Shown: positions 22,244 to 34,753 of the stretch, one piece after another
Position numbering within the stretch: position 1 is the stretch's first letter
Layout of the letters: each line of letters opens with the position of its first letter
Source: Gelatoporia subvermispora B
Lineage: Eukaryota > Basidiomycota > Agaricomycetes > Polyporales > Gelatoporiaceae
Direction of reading: 5' to 3'
Length of the DNA: 64,000 nt
Assembly: GCA_000320605.2 (NCBI GenBank)
Contig: KB445792.1
Span: forward strand, 935,581 to 999,580
The notes under the pieces: generated by a model
Told to the model about the DNA's origin: nothing
The model's database searches: none
Seen by the model: only the letters and a program-made list of their open reading frames with translations
Made by a program: the position numbers and the translations under genes

Positions 22244-24223
22244 ATGAAGTCTTTAGCTCTTCTGCTGCCTATTGTCTCTCTCGCCCTTGCTACACCGTTC
22301 CCGTACGATAATGAACAGCTTTTGCTTGATAGCTATCGCCATGGTCGCCCAGGCTTCCACCTTGATCTCAGTGAGCTTCGGTTGGTCCAGCTCGAGGGCC
22401 AACCGCCGGTGCTCATGACCGAGCTGGAGAAGGTCAATTCAGCGAAGTGAGCTTGGATGGGTTTGTTGAACAATGATACTTGCAGATCCATGCCAAAGCA
22501 CAAGGGCATAAGTTTTTCGACATGTACAGCACTGCCCTTTCCTGATACTGCATTGTACTCACTAGTGGTCACTAGCACGGACACGCCCGACCTCGGATAC
22601 TCGGCTTCGTTGAGGACTGCCAGCAGGCGTCAGTCATAATTCCTTGGATTCAATTGGCCTTCTCACGTTTTGCTCTGCCACAGCGGTCTTCCCTAGCCCC
22701 AATTCTTCGGATCTCATCAAACCCATTCTCAAGAATCTCTCTGTTGAGAATCTCAAGTCGACCCTGGGAGAATTCACTAGTTTCCGTACGAGATGTATGC
22801 CAAATATCGGTTCTCTTCTCCTTCAATGCCGTGCTAATGTTGTCCGGTAGACTACCGAAGCGATGTAAATATGCCGCGCTCGCAGCGCAGACAATGCACT
22901 GACATGTACGTAGACCGGCAAACAAAGCGAGAAGTGGCTGCTAGGGAAGATCGCGGAGGTACCTGAATCTTGTTCTCCTTTCGCGAGCGCGTGCTGACCA
23001 CATCTTGCCAGATCACTCGGGAGTCCGCTCCGCCTTCCCTGCAAGACATAATCTCCATTAAGGAGTTCTCCCACAGCTGGCCGCAGAGTTCTATCGTCAG
23101 TCCTCATTTCCGCAGTCGGTTTATCACCTACTAGAATCTTGCGCAGATTGTCAGGATCAATGGCTCGTCTCCCGATGACGGCGTCATCATCATTGGCGCT
23201 CATCAGGATAGGTAGGCTCCCGGTCCGCTATGAGTCTCATGATCTGAGATCCTGCCGCTCAGTGCGAATACATGGCCATTCCTGCCAGCTCCAGGTAGAT
23301 AGCCTTTACCCGAAGTATTCAGCACCCGTTTCAGATGCTGACTCCGTCTAAAGGTGCTGATGATGATGGTTCGGGTTCGATGAGCATCTTGGAAAGCTAC
23401 CGAGCTCTTCTAGAGGCGGATTTCCGCCCTCAGCGCGCGGTCGAATTCCACTGGTACTCTGCAGAGGTAGTCCGGATCATCCTGGCTCGTGTGCACGGTT
23501 TTCTCAACTCTACGAGATAGGAAGGCGGCCTTCTTGGCTCGCAAGCAGTAGCGCGCGACTACGAAGCTCGGTCGGTGAACGTTGTTGCCATGAGTCAGGT
23601 ACGCGCGGACCCACACTCCGGCGCCGCGACCTGCTATCTCATCTTGCGTAGTATGATATGACAGCATGGGTCAAGCGAGGCACCAGGGAAGAAGTCGGCA
23701 TTATCACCGACTTCGTAAACACAGAGTAAGAGAAGCATGACCAGCTGACAGTATTCTAGCTGACAGTCTGCAGGCTTACGGAATTCAACAAGAAGCTCGT
23801 GGATGCATATCTTGACATCCCGTACGTTGATACTAAGTGTGGCTATGCATGCAGTGACCAGTAAGGCGTGAAACTTGATCCTTCCGCAGTAATGTTCAAC
23901 TTCGTATCCAGCGCGTCATGGGGCAAGGCCGGATATCCCAGCGTCTTCACAATCGGTGTGTGAAATACGTTCAATGCCTGTCGTATGATCCTCGCTGACT
24001 ATATCGCGACATGCAGAGAGCACGTTTGAGAACAGCAACCATTATATCCACAGCGCCAACGAGTGAGATATTTTTGCATCATCTTACCCATCCTTGTTCA
24101 CTGAATTCCTCCACAAGCCGTATGGACATTTCCGACGAATTCAGCTTCACGCACATGCGTGAATTCTCGAAGCTTGCTGTAGCTTTCGCGATTGAGCTTG
24201 GAGGTTGGAAGAAGTCCGATTAG
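22244..24223 (+). CDS. Secreted M28-family leucine aminopeptidase
   Basis: Predicted extracellular zinc exopeptidase that removes N-terminal residues (Leu preferred) from peptides. The signal peptide is [19 protein letters not shown]. The propeptide region contains [18 protein letters not shown]. The catalytic domain shows all zinc and catalytic residues: [43 protein letters not shown] and [14 protein letters not shown]. It ends [10 protein letters not shown]. About fourteen short introns interrupt it; a 32-base exon encodes the loop before GADDDG. Once these are spliced the frame is complete, although unspliced frames look broken. Length is normal for the family. Confidence 0.92.
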
Positions 24224-24337
24224 GCCGCACTGACACAGTTGCTACTATCTACGTTGTTGTAATTTGCATGTGCTTTGTAAATCTCACAGGACCCACGGAC
24301 ATTCCTATAGGAAGTTTGGATGCTCATTAAAGCCACG

Positions 24338-27300
24338 TCAATTACCGCGTGACAGATCCCAGTATGTTACGATGTGGCCGCCATAGCCAATTACATGCAG
24401 GCCCGAGAGGACGGTGTGTATAATCGGTGCGGACCGTTTGCCCTCGAATTTCACCATGACGTTCTGCGAATACATGGAAGGTTAGTTCGGATCCGAATGA
24501 AGACATGCTGAGCAGAACTTACATTTGAATTACGATAGTCCCATACACGCACCATTCCATCTCCGTACCCGCGCCCGAAGCAATTAAACGAGGCCGATCC
24601 CTTAACATATCGGCGACCTGGCTTCTCAGCGTTCTCGCCAACCTCGCGATAACCGAACTCTAGGCAAGGGGATCGATTGAACCCTGACTTGCGAGTATCA
24701 TACAAGTGAATTTGGCGGTCCATATGATCGACCTGCCGGGGGCGGCTTCAGCGCGAAATGAAAAACGCGTGGCAAACCTGGTGACCCACCTCAAGTAGAA
24801 TGAGGTGCGGCGCTTGCGGGTGAACATGCACCTGTGTCACGCTCGCAGACACGCGCACGGGTTCCGAAGGACGCATCGCCGCAAGATGTGTGGAGTGAAT
24901 GTGGGCGCCAGCACTTGAGAACACGCATTCGTCGGAAGCGCGGTAGGCCACCGCATGCACCGAGCGCGAATGGAATACATCTATCCGCTGAGATCGGGCG
25001 GCGTATCCTCGCCCCTCGTGTTCGATCGTCCACCAGTAGACATGCTTGTCATGTCCCCCCGTCAGAAATTGCAAGCCGCTAACCCCCGATGGTACCAAGC
25101 AGCTCACGCCTGGGTTCAGATGCGTGGACGCAAGGGCTCGATTCTCGATAACTGTGGAATGCGCCTTGTGAGCAAGATCGAAACGGCGGGGTGACTGCCA
25201 CATTCATCAGGGAGAGTGACCAGCTCGCGGGAGATGTAGAAGTACCTGATCGGCTGAAAGAGGTATCAGGGACACCTGAGCTGGGCCTAAATTGTAGCCT
25301 ATTGCGATAAGGTTTTCTTCAACGAGACATGCATCTTCAACGTGCCTGTCGGGAGTGCGAGACGTATTCGTCGAGTGCAGAGCGTATCTTGAGATCCGGT
25401 GGCTAAGAAGAAAATGGTAACGACGATGCCGGGTATGGAAATATTCTACTTACAGCTTCTTGCTCTCAATAAAATGGATGTCCCCGCGCATTGCAATAGT
25501 CGAGTGAGGTAAGTTAGCATCGGAGGAGATGAGCAGTCTTCGAGCTCTCGAATATGTTGTCTTCGGAATTGTAATTCCATAGGTCCGACCAGCATGTGCA
25601 CAGCTCACATCCGCATGAGCCGTATGCTGGCTAGCGGGTTCTGGAGCTGACCGCGACTGCGGGGTCGGGCGGTCATTGCGCTTCTTCGCTGAGGTACGTC
25701 TTACTGCTGTTAAGGTGGAGGTATTTTCCTCGTGACGAGGCTGACTGGCCTCACTACCGGAGCTGGAGCGCAGGTACCTTTGTAGATGCGCCCTGTCATC
25801 ATGATCCCCAATCCCGTTCATCAAACTGGAACGAAGGTCCGCTAGTAGCGCGACTGCAGGCTCGTACAACTCAGGGATCGGCACCACTCGTTCTGCTCGT
25901 TGAGTATCTGCTCTAGAATACTGGTGCTCAGTTTCGTCCTCGGAGCTCGATGCAAGGGCGTCGAAATTCCCCCAGAGGGGATCAGGTTCGCGCCCAGACC
26001 GAACTGTCAAAGTGACTTCTCGATGGCGCGGGAAATCGGCGTTCTCGTCTGCGCCAGCTGAGTGCAGCGGGCGTGCTTCTCCCGAAGTTGTCTCGATCGA
26101 GAGGGACTCTTGCTCAGCCCGGTGCGGCGGAACCTTTTCGACGTTCGATCCGTCCCTTGCGCCCGCAGCCTTCTCAACGGCGATATTGGCACCATCGGAG
26201 ACCTTGGCTGAGCTCGTATATAGGTCTAAAACACCGTCCAGTACGGAGACATTTGTCAGAGCGTTCGGTATCGCGGCTGGTGACCGGATGCGTTCATTTG
26301 CCTCTTCTTCGACCGAGGCCCGCTCCAAGTATATCGCGTGAGATGTCGATGGCATCGATGAACAGGAGTGTGCACGATTGTCGACGCATCTGTTACGGCA
26401 TACAATAAGCAAGGAGGACGCTTTTCGCCGGTCAAATAGATACCTTATATTCCGCAAACCATCTACTGCTTCGGTGTGCCTCGAAGGCATACGGTCATGT
26501 AACTCTTGATCCGGATATGGCTCCGCCGGATATGTGGCGACAGAACGAGGATCCTGAAGAGATCCCCCATACGACGGCCCAATAATTGTCTCCTTGAAGC
26601 CATGGTATGACATGTCAGGTCCTTGATGAACCTGAATTGCAACTTGCGAGGATCCGGTGCTAGGGTTGCCATCGAGGTTCCTCCCACACGATATCGATGG
26701 GTCTGGCCCCAGACTCTGTACATCATCAGAACCGAGTATAGTCGGATCTGAGGCTTCCGATCCGAAGTGTTATTTCACCGCGGGAATCAATCAGATCTGG
26801 ATGTGCCACACCTGTCCCTGTTCCATATATCGTGTTATACTTGTTGATATCTCCGGTGCGCTGAGGATGCTGACGTGACACGACCGTTGAGTTGTTTCGT
26901 TTGCTTAGTTGTACGGTGTCTGATCGAGAACCTCCTGTTCGTTGACGGAACACAGCGTGCAACACGTCAGGGCTTATACCCTCGCTGACAAGACGTCTAT
27001 TGTTGACACAGCTGCCCACGTGTTGATTGTACGTACACTTTGAGTAAAGTGTATAGACCCTCGTTTTTAACGGCGTCGTCGAGGACCCTGTTCATTATGA
27101 GACGGGCCGGTAAGGGATTCATAACACCTACCAGTCAAAGCAGATACCATCGTGTCTCCATGGGACGCTCAGCACCCCGGGAGTAAGCCAAGAATGGTTC
27201 TTGCAACTCACAGAAGCCTCGGAGCCCAAAGCAAGCGCTTCCCCTCCCGAGCAAGCCTTTGAACTGTCTCAAGGATGACATCGTTGATTAAACTTGCAGT

Positions 27301-27495
27301 TCGCAAGTTGTTTTGCTCAAGCTGGACCCATTCTACGCCGCGACTCGTATTCGAACGTGGCCACAAGGCTACCCGCGGAGGACTCTGGCTCAATTTCGAA
27401 ACCTCCCGTTCGTGACTCTGACTACGCCTTGGCCTCTTCGACCCGTCCACAGGTGACAAAGCAGCCTGAAATTTGCGTTTCTCATGGGTCGCCAT
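24338..27495 (-). CDS. WD40-repeat protein, divergent pair member A
   Basis: Function unknown. The N-terminus (MATHEKRKFQAALSPVDGSKRPRRSQ) has a nuclear-signal-like KRPRR block. A long, poorly conserved Ser/Arg-rich middle spans the exon at about 25450-26613. The C-terminal half is a beta-propeller: EDACLVEENLIAIGYNLG, then GLQFLTGGHDKHVYWWTIE, RSVHAVAYRASDECVFSSAG, APHLILLEVDHMDRQIHLYD, FGYREVGENAEKPGRRYVKG and GYGDGMVRVWDYRN. The last exon ends VIGYGGHIVTYWDLSRGN. The propeller resembles that of the divergent neighbour. Internal exon borders in 26600-27200 are uncertain. Starts of the two genes are only 78-402 bases apart. Confidence 0.75.
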
Positions 27496-27572
27496 ACGGT
27501 CACTAGTGGTGAAAACAACGCCAGTACAGCTGCCAAGGGCTGAGTCCTAGAAGATGCTATGCCCAAAGAACA

Positions 27573-30500
27573 ATGTCGCCGCCAAGCGCACAAGCTAGCA
27601 GATTACAAGCCGACAACACGAGGCGGACTGCCTGTTCGTCGGAGACTCATGAGATAGAATCGAAGAGCGCTCGTCGAGTGTTCAGCTTAGATACGAGGGT
27701 CCATGATGCGAGCAGCGAGTGTAAGGTGCACACACCGACGCGTCGGTGGCTGAATGTCAACCAGTCTGCGCGCGTCTGCGAGCTCTCGCACAATGTAAGC
27801 GCCGGATATGATCATTCCCAACTGCCACCTCTGCTTCCTCACCCTCACATTGTCGCAACCCGCAACGTTCTGAAGGACGCATTCTATTTGATTACGATGA
27901 CAAATGAGGATATGCAACCAAATGAGATACGCGCGGCCCGAAAGGGCACGACCACAATACCTCGAATACGACCTAGTACGCGCCCACAAAACACAAGGGG
28001 AGTGTTCAGAGGCGGTTCACGAGGAAGGGGGGGCGGCTTCTCCAGAGGCTCCTGGAGACCATTCTCCATTCATTCACCGCAATATGCACTGGATCTAAGG
28101 AACGCTTCGTCGTCTACAGTGTCTCCCCCAGCTCCTGCCGCACTTCTTGGTAACTCTGAACGTGTCCGTTATGACTCAGATCGACCCGCGAAGAGGCGCA
28201 GGGTGGCGAACAACCAACATCCTTCGTTGTATTCTGCAGAACGCTCTTCTCATGCCGCTCGCCAACCGTATGTGCCTTCGAACAATGTGGACAAAACCAA
28301 GCTCGTAGAAGTTCTTCTCGACCTCCCTGAGGACTGCCGAAAAGGCGCTGCCCGCTGCCACAGCAATCGTCGCTTCTGGATACGACAGCAAATATCTCGC
28401 ATGAGAAGAGATCAGAACATGAGCGTTATCAATTATACATTTCTGGATATACAAGTGCGCCTCGAATGTATTCCGAATGCAGAACCATTAGCACTGGGCC
28501 CTGCCCAAAGTCTTCCTGTGGAGTCGGACACAGCCAGAACAACGTCGAACGCTGGAGGTACGACCCTTGTTTTTTTTGCTGAGATGTAGTCATGACCCAC
28601 CAAGCTTCTCAAGCTCAACCAGAAGAAGCCAGTGGCTTTGTGCAGGTCTGGACACCGCATGTCATCGCTTCTGTCTTTGTTGTGACCATCCCCATGCCCA
28701 GTCTTCGAACGGAACTGGCGGTGAATGCGTTATGCAGCACATCGTAATTCCCAGAAGTATGTGCCGTGTCTTGTGTGCCCAGTCTTTCCTTAGTAATTGC
28801 CCATGCTCTTTCTCAAGAGCATCAAACCAGTCTGGCAAACACAGGTACCAATCCTACGATACTATACCGGCAAGGGGGTCGCAGAGAGAAGCGAGAAGAT
28901 ATATTCCACTTGTCTCAGACATCGCAAGACCAACATCCTGGCAAGGTGCTGACGCGCCAGGGCGAAAATGTACCCGAGGTGATCGACCTCACGTCGGATA
29001 CAGAAGACGTATTGGAGGAACTGCTACCTAATGCCGGAGTTCCGTCTGAGAAGGATGTCGCGGCACAAGATGGAAGTTCAGACCAGACGGCCCGGTCTTC
29101 TCCTTTCTTTCCTTCATTTCGATCAGGGTCTCTTGTGATTTTACGAGAAGACGGGTGCTTGGCAAATATACCACATCGCCGGGAAGACGTGGAAGCGGCT
29201 CCTCTCTTCAATGACTCACTAGACAGCAACTCAATGCGATCATCAGTCACCGAGATGTCACCTTCACTGGCAATGGGTGCCTCAGAACAAGACGAGTCTA
29301 GAATCGCTCATACCACTTCGCATGCCGAGATTCGTTCTGGTGTCCCAGTCACCCATGGATCTTGGGATATCTCCGATCAGAGCTGTGTTCTGCAAGGACG
29401 AATTCTACAGATGACACCACATCTCGGTACGGCTTCCGTCAGGGACTCTTCCAACTTCCACATGGCTCAGCCGGAAGACATCATTCGCATCCATCAAGAC
29501 AGCCATGACAAATCGCGCAAGCTCTTGTTGTCCGCTGTTGATATCTTGACTATCTCAATGCGCGGATGCATCGATCGTACGGAAATTGAGGTACCAAGGT
29601 ACGCATGCGACAACAAACTTCCGGCCTAACTTTGAATCAGCAACAGGAAGAAACACGCTTTGATGTCAGTACCGGAAGCAACGCGGCAACTAGTGGATGA
29701 TGCTTGCCTCCTGCCAGGTCTGCATACAGATATTTTAGTCCTGGGGTATGCCCGACATACCCGCCAATTAACACTTGTCCATGCTGCCAGAGATAACGTG
29801 AGTATGTATTTGCATCGTGTCGTGCTAGAAGCTAATACCGTCCCAGGCAAGAGAAGTTTCTTCGTTGACTAGACCCATTCAAACCGGGAAGAAAGGGGGC
29901 GTCAGTGCAGTCTGCGCCATGACGGTCCCGCGAACTTTCGCCACGGGTGGTTATGACCATGCCGTTCACCTCTGGAAATTGACTGAGGACGGCCAGGGTG
30001 CAACTGCGCAGTCATTAGCCATTAGACACGCTTCTCTAGTCCAGTCCCTTCTACCCATACGCGACACAAGCCATAAACTGCTATCCGCTGGAGCCGATTG
30101 CTCTGTCAACGTATGGGACTTGTCTTCAGAACGGGTTGTCAACATCATCAAGACGTCCAACTCGATTTACCATACCCACAAGGCTTTATCTCCTTTCTGT
30201 ACCCTTTTAGAGGTTTGAGTGCTCCTTTTCACGCGAGACAAGCGCCACTCATGCTGAAACTGCAGGTCGCTCATCGTGAGCTTCAGTTTGAGATTCGAGA
30301 CTATCGACTAGTCCCTGAGAGGCCTGTGCAACGATTTGGGTACGACGCAATTAAACCACACGGGAGGTTCATGAAAGGTCCGCGAGAACGAATCTACTAT
30401 TCGCGCCGTTTGCTAAGGCTAGTTGCGCAGGTGATGTCAAGGATAGTTTCTTCGCCTGTGGGGATCGCGAAGGTGTTGTGCGAATGTGGGATATGCGCAA

Positions 30501-30701
30501 TACGAGGCACCCACTTCATACGGTACGATGAGCGGCTCAAGTTTGTGCTGTATACTCGCTGACACTACCATTGCCTAGGTTCCAGCCATCTCTGGCCGCA
30601 AACTTACACAGGTCGTCTTCGGCGACAACCACTTGGTTGCCTCATCTGAGGACCAAAGATTGGCCTTTATACCCTACTCCGCATTGCACGAATCCGCGTA
30701 G
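27573..30701 (+). CDS. WD40-repeat protein, divergent pair member B
   Basis: Function unknown. The first exon may start at 27573, or at the later ATG at 27897 (MTNEDMQPNEIRAARKG). It has an RG-rich tract (RGVFRGGSRGRGGGFSRGSW), suggesting RNA binding or arginine methylation, and a DRPAKRRRVAN nuclear-signal-like block. A Ser-rich acidic middle includes EVIDLTSDTEDVLEELLP, which looks like a SUMO-interacting motif. The C-terminal propeller shows DDACLLPGLHTDILVLGYARH, PRTFATGGYDHAVHLWKL, KLLSAGADCSVNVWDLSS, FCTLLEVAHRELQFEIRDYR, QRFGYDAIKPHGRFMKG, GDREGVVRMWDMRN and a final LVASSEDQRLAFIPYSALHE. Exact introns between 28560 and 28900 are uncertain. Confidence 0.75.
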
Positions 30702-31187
30702 GCAGGGTCATCCCTAGTTAATGCACGTGCATGCCTTGCGCGTGTGATCTTTTGCCGTCACTGAGAGGCTTGCTTGGCACGCTGTCCAGTCGGCATGTCC
30801 GTCTGACGTGTGGCCGCGTGGCGTGGCTAACGTTGCAGTGTTGCCTAGTCCACTGGCGGCCCAGAACCGCTCGTTCCGTTCTGGTGGCAACATGCGTACT
30901 TCAAGCAAAAGCTCAGTGGGATTATTCGTGCGCAGTGCGGTACAGATCGCAGCCGCACGTTGGGACAGTTGCGAGATTCGCGGTGGCGGGTGGTACTAGG
31001 AATTGCCGATTACGTAGCGCGTTATTACCGCTTTAGCACAGGTTCGACGCGCTGCGGGCGCCCTGTCTGCCACTCAAATATTCAGCTTGTTCGATTCTGT
31101 CCTGTCCACGAAAGTATCATCATCGGCGAACATCCTGACGAGTCCTCCGATCTTCACTAGTTTGCTAATTGTACAATCCATTATCCG
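30702..31187. other. Intergenic region
   Basis: Between WD40 gene B and the C2 gene, both on plus. Small open frames are present but have no motif. It should hold a 3' UTR and the promoter of the C2 gene. Confidence 0.4.
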
Positions 31188-33568
31188 ATGTCCATCACCC
31201 CGCGCAATATCGGCACTCTCATCGTAGTCGTCTTGAAAGCGGTGTGTGTACTAGCGTATGAGCATTCGGTGCTGGGGCCTCAACGGAAGCTTGTAGCGGA
31301 ATCTACCAAACAAGAGGCACATAGGGAAACAAGATCCCTACTGCACCATCACTCACAATGGCGAGAAACGGCGTACGAAGGCCATTCGGCGTGGCGGGCA
31401 ACACCCTGAATGGGATGAGGAGATCCGTTACACAATCTACGAAGACCCAGATGAAGAACTTTCCCGCATAGCAAATGGAGATTCTCCCCCACCTCCACCA
31501 CCAAAATCTAGTGGCAAGGGTGTGCCCCCCAAAATCAAGGGCGGGCACTTCATGGCAATTGCGTGTTACGCGGAGGACCCTCGAGAACCGGATCTAATCG
31601 GCGAGGGTAAGGTCGATCTTACTGAGGTCTTGACCAAAGGCGAGACAGACGGTACGCGTCTTCCGCTGATTGAGCACCTATCTGTTGATGTGCCACTCAG
31701 AATGGTTCACGCTCATGCACAAGGACAAGTACTGCGGCGAAGTTTACCTGGAACTCACATTTTGGTCCAACGTTAGTGGTTTAGAGAGTCATGGGTCCAA
31801 AGTCATGCTCAGTGCATATGCTTTATAGGAACCACCTCCGGTCAAAAAGGTAACTCCCCAGCCCAAAGCAAGTAAACAGTATGGAGGACCAGGTTCATTC
31901 GTCCCGCTGTCGGACTCGCCTGCACATCAGGAGGTGAATGGGGGTTCGGTGAGCTCCCGCTTATCTTCTACGGGCAGTTCACGCGACGAGCTACGCCTTG
32001 AAAATCTACCGCCTTCTCTACGATCCTCGAGTTCGGTGGGAAGATTGGATCTATATGTCCCCCCTTACGAGAGTATGCGCTCACATACCTCGTCTGTGGA
32101 CAACATCACAAACGACTTCGCGGAATTGGGAGTTGCGGATCAGGGGCACCGCAGGCAAAGTCTACCGGTCTGTTTCCTACTTCAGATGACGGTGATAAAT
32201 AGCTCACCATTCTCAAAGCTTCAGACGCTAGGACATTCGCCCCGCCCTTCAACGTCGATGGGCTTCTCTAGTCATCTCTCTTTGCCTAGTAACACGTCTC
32301 AAGGGCAGCATTTGAATACTTACTCTGATGGACCGGTGCCCTATACTTACGATCGGCCTGTTACACCAAATGCATCATTATCATATCCTCCGGGAGCGTC
32401 TGTGGGTCAAGAGCCATACCAGCCTCAGTATGAGTCTGCACAACTACCATCGCCGGGGCACCACTCTCCAGCTCGACACCCTGGTCCGCGTTATAGTATA
32501 CCCCCGGCGTCGTCGGGGTTCATGCCTATCCCATCGCCGACGCCTGCTCCGTCTGGATTCCTGCCACTTCCGACTCAGTCCTCACAACCCTCTGGATTTG
32601 CCCCGCTCCCTGCGCAGGCACCGCCGCCTGTTGGATATGGTGCCCCATCAGTGCATCAACCCATTCAATCCTCTAGCTTTTCGTCTCTATCTCCGCCCAC
32701 GGTCCCATCCGGATTCGGGAGTGCGGGAGTACCACCATCAACCTCGTACTATCAGTCAATCCCCCAGTCATCGTCGGGATATAATTATGCGCCCTACCCA
32801 CCGCCTATGCAGTCCGGTTTTCCCCAGCAAGCACCACCTCAAGCATCTGTGCCACTGCAACCACATGAGATACCCATGCAGTCGTACGGACATCCGCCAC
32901 CGCCACCACCTTCTGTACCACCACAATCCCACTCAGCGTCAATCGAGCATCATGCGGGTTATTCGCCGCCTCGCAATCCCATACCGCCCCCACCACCGCT
33001 TACGGAGACTCCTGCCCCCATCGCCGGCTCACGACCTCTTCCGAAGCCTCAAGCTCGCCGGCAGACATCTCTGCCTGTGCCTCCTCCAGGTCCACCAGGT
33101 CCTCCTCCCATCTACGACCCGTCAGCCGGAACTGTTGGCTTTCCATCATCCGGCTCGTACAATCAAATACCCCCGCCTCCTCCATTGCCGCAGCAGGGCG
33201 TACCCCCTCAGTCATACCCGCAACATCAATCACCTGTGCCAGGGCCTCCACCCCCGCCACCTTCGCAATATCATCAGCAGCCCCTTGCACGGCGTCCGAG
33301 CCTTCCTCCACCTCCGATCAACTTTCCCCCTCAGCAACCTCCGTATCAGTCACTACCGCCGCCTCCGGCTCCGCCAGCGCTACCGTCTCATGTGCCGCCG
33401 CCACCTGAGCATGTTCCCGCTTACCCGTCGGCGAGCAATGGCCATTCATTCTATCCTCCAGGTCCACCCCCAAGACCGCCCACGCAAATCAATCCATCGT
33501 CGTATCTACACCCGCATCCACCACCGCACGGACATCTGTCCCCTGTTGCGCATACAGGCTGGCAATAG
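31188..33568 (+). CDS. C2-domain, proline-rich protein (Inn1/Fic1-like)
   Basis: Predicted cytokinesis factor that links the plasma membrane to the contractile ring through a C2 domain and SH3-binding PxxP motifs. The C2 domain starts MSITPRNIGTLIVVVLKA and continues RNLPNKRHIGKQDPYCTITH, HPEWDEEIRYTIYED, EGKVDLTEVL and EWFTLMHKDKYCGEVYLEL. A Ser-rich spacer follows. The second half is dense in Pro, Ser, Gln and Tyr with many PPPPP and PxxP runs up to the stop. Three or four introns lie in the C2 part. The C2-plus-PxxP plan matches S. cerevisiae Inn1 and S. pombe Fic1. A long overlapping frame (32328-34121) is a by-product of the repeats. Confidence 0.8.
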
Positions 33569-33775
33569 AACCTCAAGACGAGTTCATATTTATGACCACT
33601 CACGAATTCACAAGCAAGATACCGCACCGGAATATATAGTACATATCAGGCATTCTCTCTGGACAATTGTCTCTATTTCTATTTGCTGTCCCGCCTATCT
33701 TGCGCCACATAATGTAGAGTCCTGTTCACGTACTTCCTCCCTCGCGCGGTTGAAACGTTATCTGCAATGTCATAA

Positions 33776-34309
33776 TTACGAGAGGGGCTCCTGTGGTTGG
33801 GCTTGGCTCGTTTCAGCTTCCCGACGCGCTCGCTCCGCCTTCCACTGCGCGATCGCTGGCTCCGTAGCAACGAGACCCTGTCGCGCAAGGTCTATGCGTG
33901 CCTGCCGACGCAGGATAGTCTCTTCCTGCCTCCGCTGTGCCTCATATGCTAGCAGAGCGTTTTCGGCGGTGATGACAAGTCCGAATATAGTGACTTGTGC
34001 GGAAAAGGGATGGTGTCGGATAAGCTACTTGGGACGCAACCGATGCGCGGAGAGGCACGCACTAGTAGAGACGAGGAATCCTTTGAATGCTACGGTCTGT
34101 CGCCTAGAACACCAGTTTTAGATTTATGCAGAGTAGGCCTATGACCAAACCAGCGGAGATGCGTCTAACCGGAAGGCAGGCCAACTGTAATGACCGAGGA
34201 CGGCAAGCCCGAAACCAACCGCGCCCCAGCGAGCTGCGCCGTAGACGGCGGCTCTAACTTGGATACCGTATGCCCTCTCGACGTCTTCCCTGCGACTTGC
34301 TCTATCCAT
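33776..34309 (-). CDS. Small two-helix membrane protein, HIG1/Rcf2-like
   Basis: Three exons give roughly 140 residues. MDRASRREDVERAYGIQVRA precedes a first hydrophobic helix (AARWGAVGFGLAVLGHY). After SWPAFRRQTVAFKGF comes a second helix (LVSTITIFGLVITAENALLA), and then a charged helix rich in Glu/Arg (YEAQRRQEETILRRQARIDLARQGL). The two-helix layout with 'F-K-x-F' between helices and a trailing Arg/Glu helix resembles the N-terminal part of mitochondrial Rcf2/HIG1 proteins. A mitochondrial inner-membrane role is therefore possible, but the family assignment is tentative. The frame is intact; both introns are standard. Confidence 0.6.
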
Positions 34310-34753
34310 GCTCGATCAAGTAAGGGTGCAAGGCACGGATAGCAGACACATAAATGGGTCGTGATGGGATCGTGGTCACCGGATGAGGGAGAGTTCCGCG
34401 TGTCTGCATTGCAGCAGCGGGTGTTGCCGCCTCATCGTCCTCTCCGCTCCTCCACCATCACTGTCGAATTCGAACTTGCTCCAATTTATCACCTTCGTCA
34501 TCGTCACGCCTTCATAATTTACGACGAAGATCCAGTGGATATTCGCTCTGCTAGGTGCCAGGCTGAGCGGCTAGAGTAACGTCCCGGAGGCGGATACAAG
34601 TTCACCGATCTCAGATCCTCTCCTCATCCTCCCCGCTGCCTGCCATTACACTTGCCCTTAACCACCAACCAACAACCAACCATCATTTCTGTGTGCGAGC
34701 TCCTCGTTTCATACCTCACAGCAAACAGACGCTAGTTGGCTTTGCGGTCAGTC
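34310..34753. other. Divergent intergenic region
   Basis: Between the HIG1-like gene and the Ser-rich gene starting at 34754. A pyrimidine-rich run (34620-34690) just before the plus gene looks like a promoter or leader. No other gene is seen. Confidence 0.4.

Noticed and set aside
23200..23360. The M28 peptidase as a pseudogene with a frameshift near the zinc site
   Set aside because: Splicing through a 32-base exon (AGTGCG...CTCCAG region) restores [22 protein letters not shown] without any break.
32328..34121. A 597-residue open frame overlapping the C2 protein in another register
   Set aside because: It is rich in His, Arg and Leu, as expected from reading Pro/Ser codon repeats out of frame, and has no domain; the C2-PxxP frame explains the DNA.
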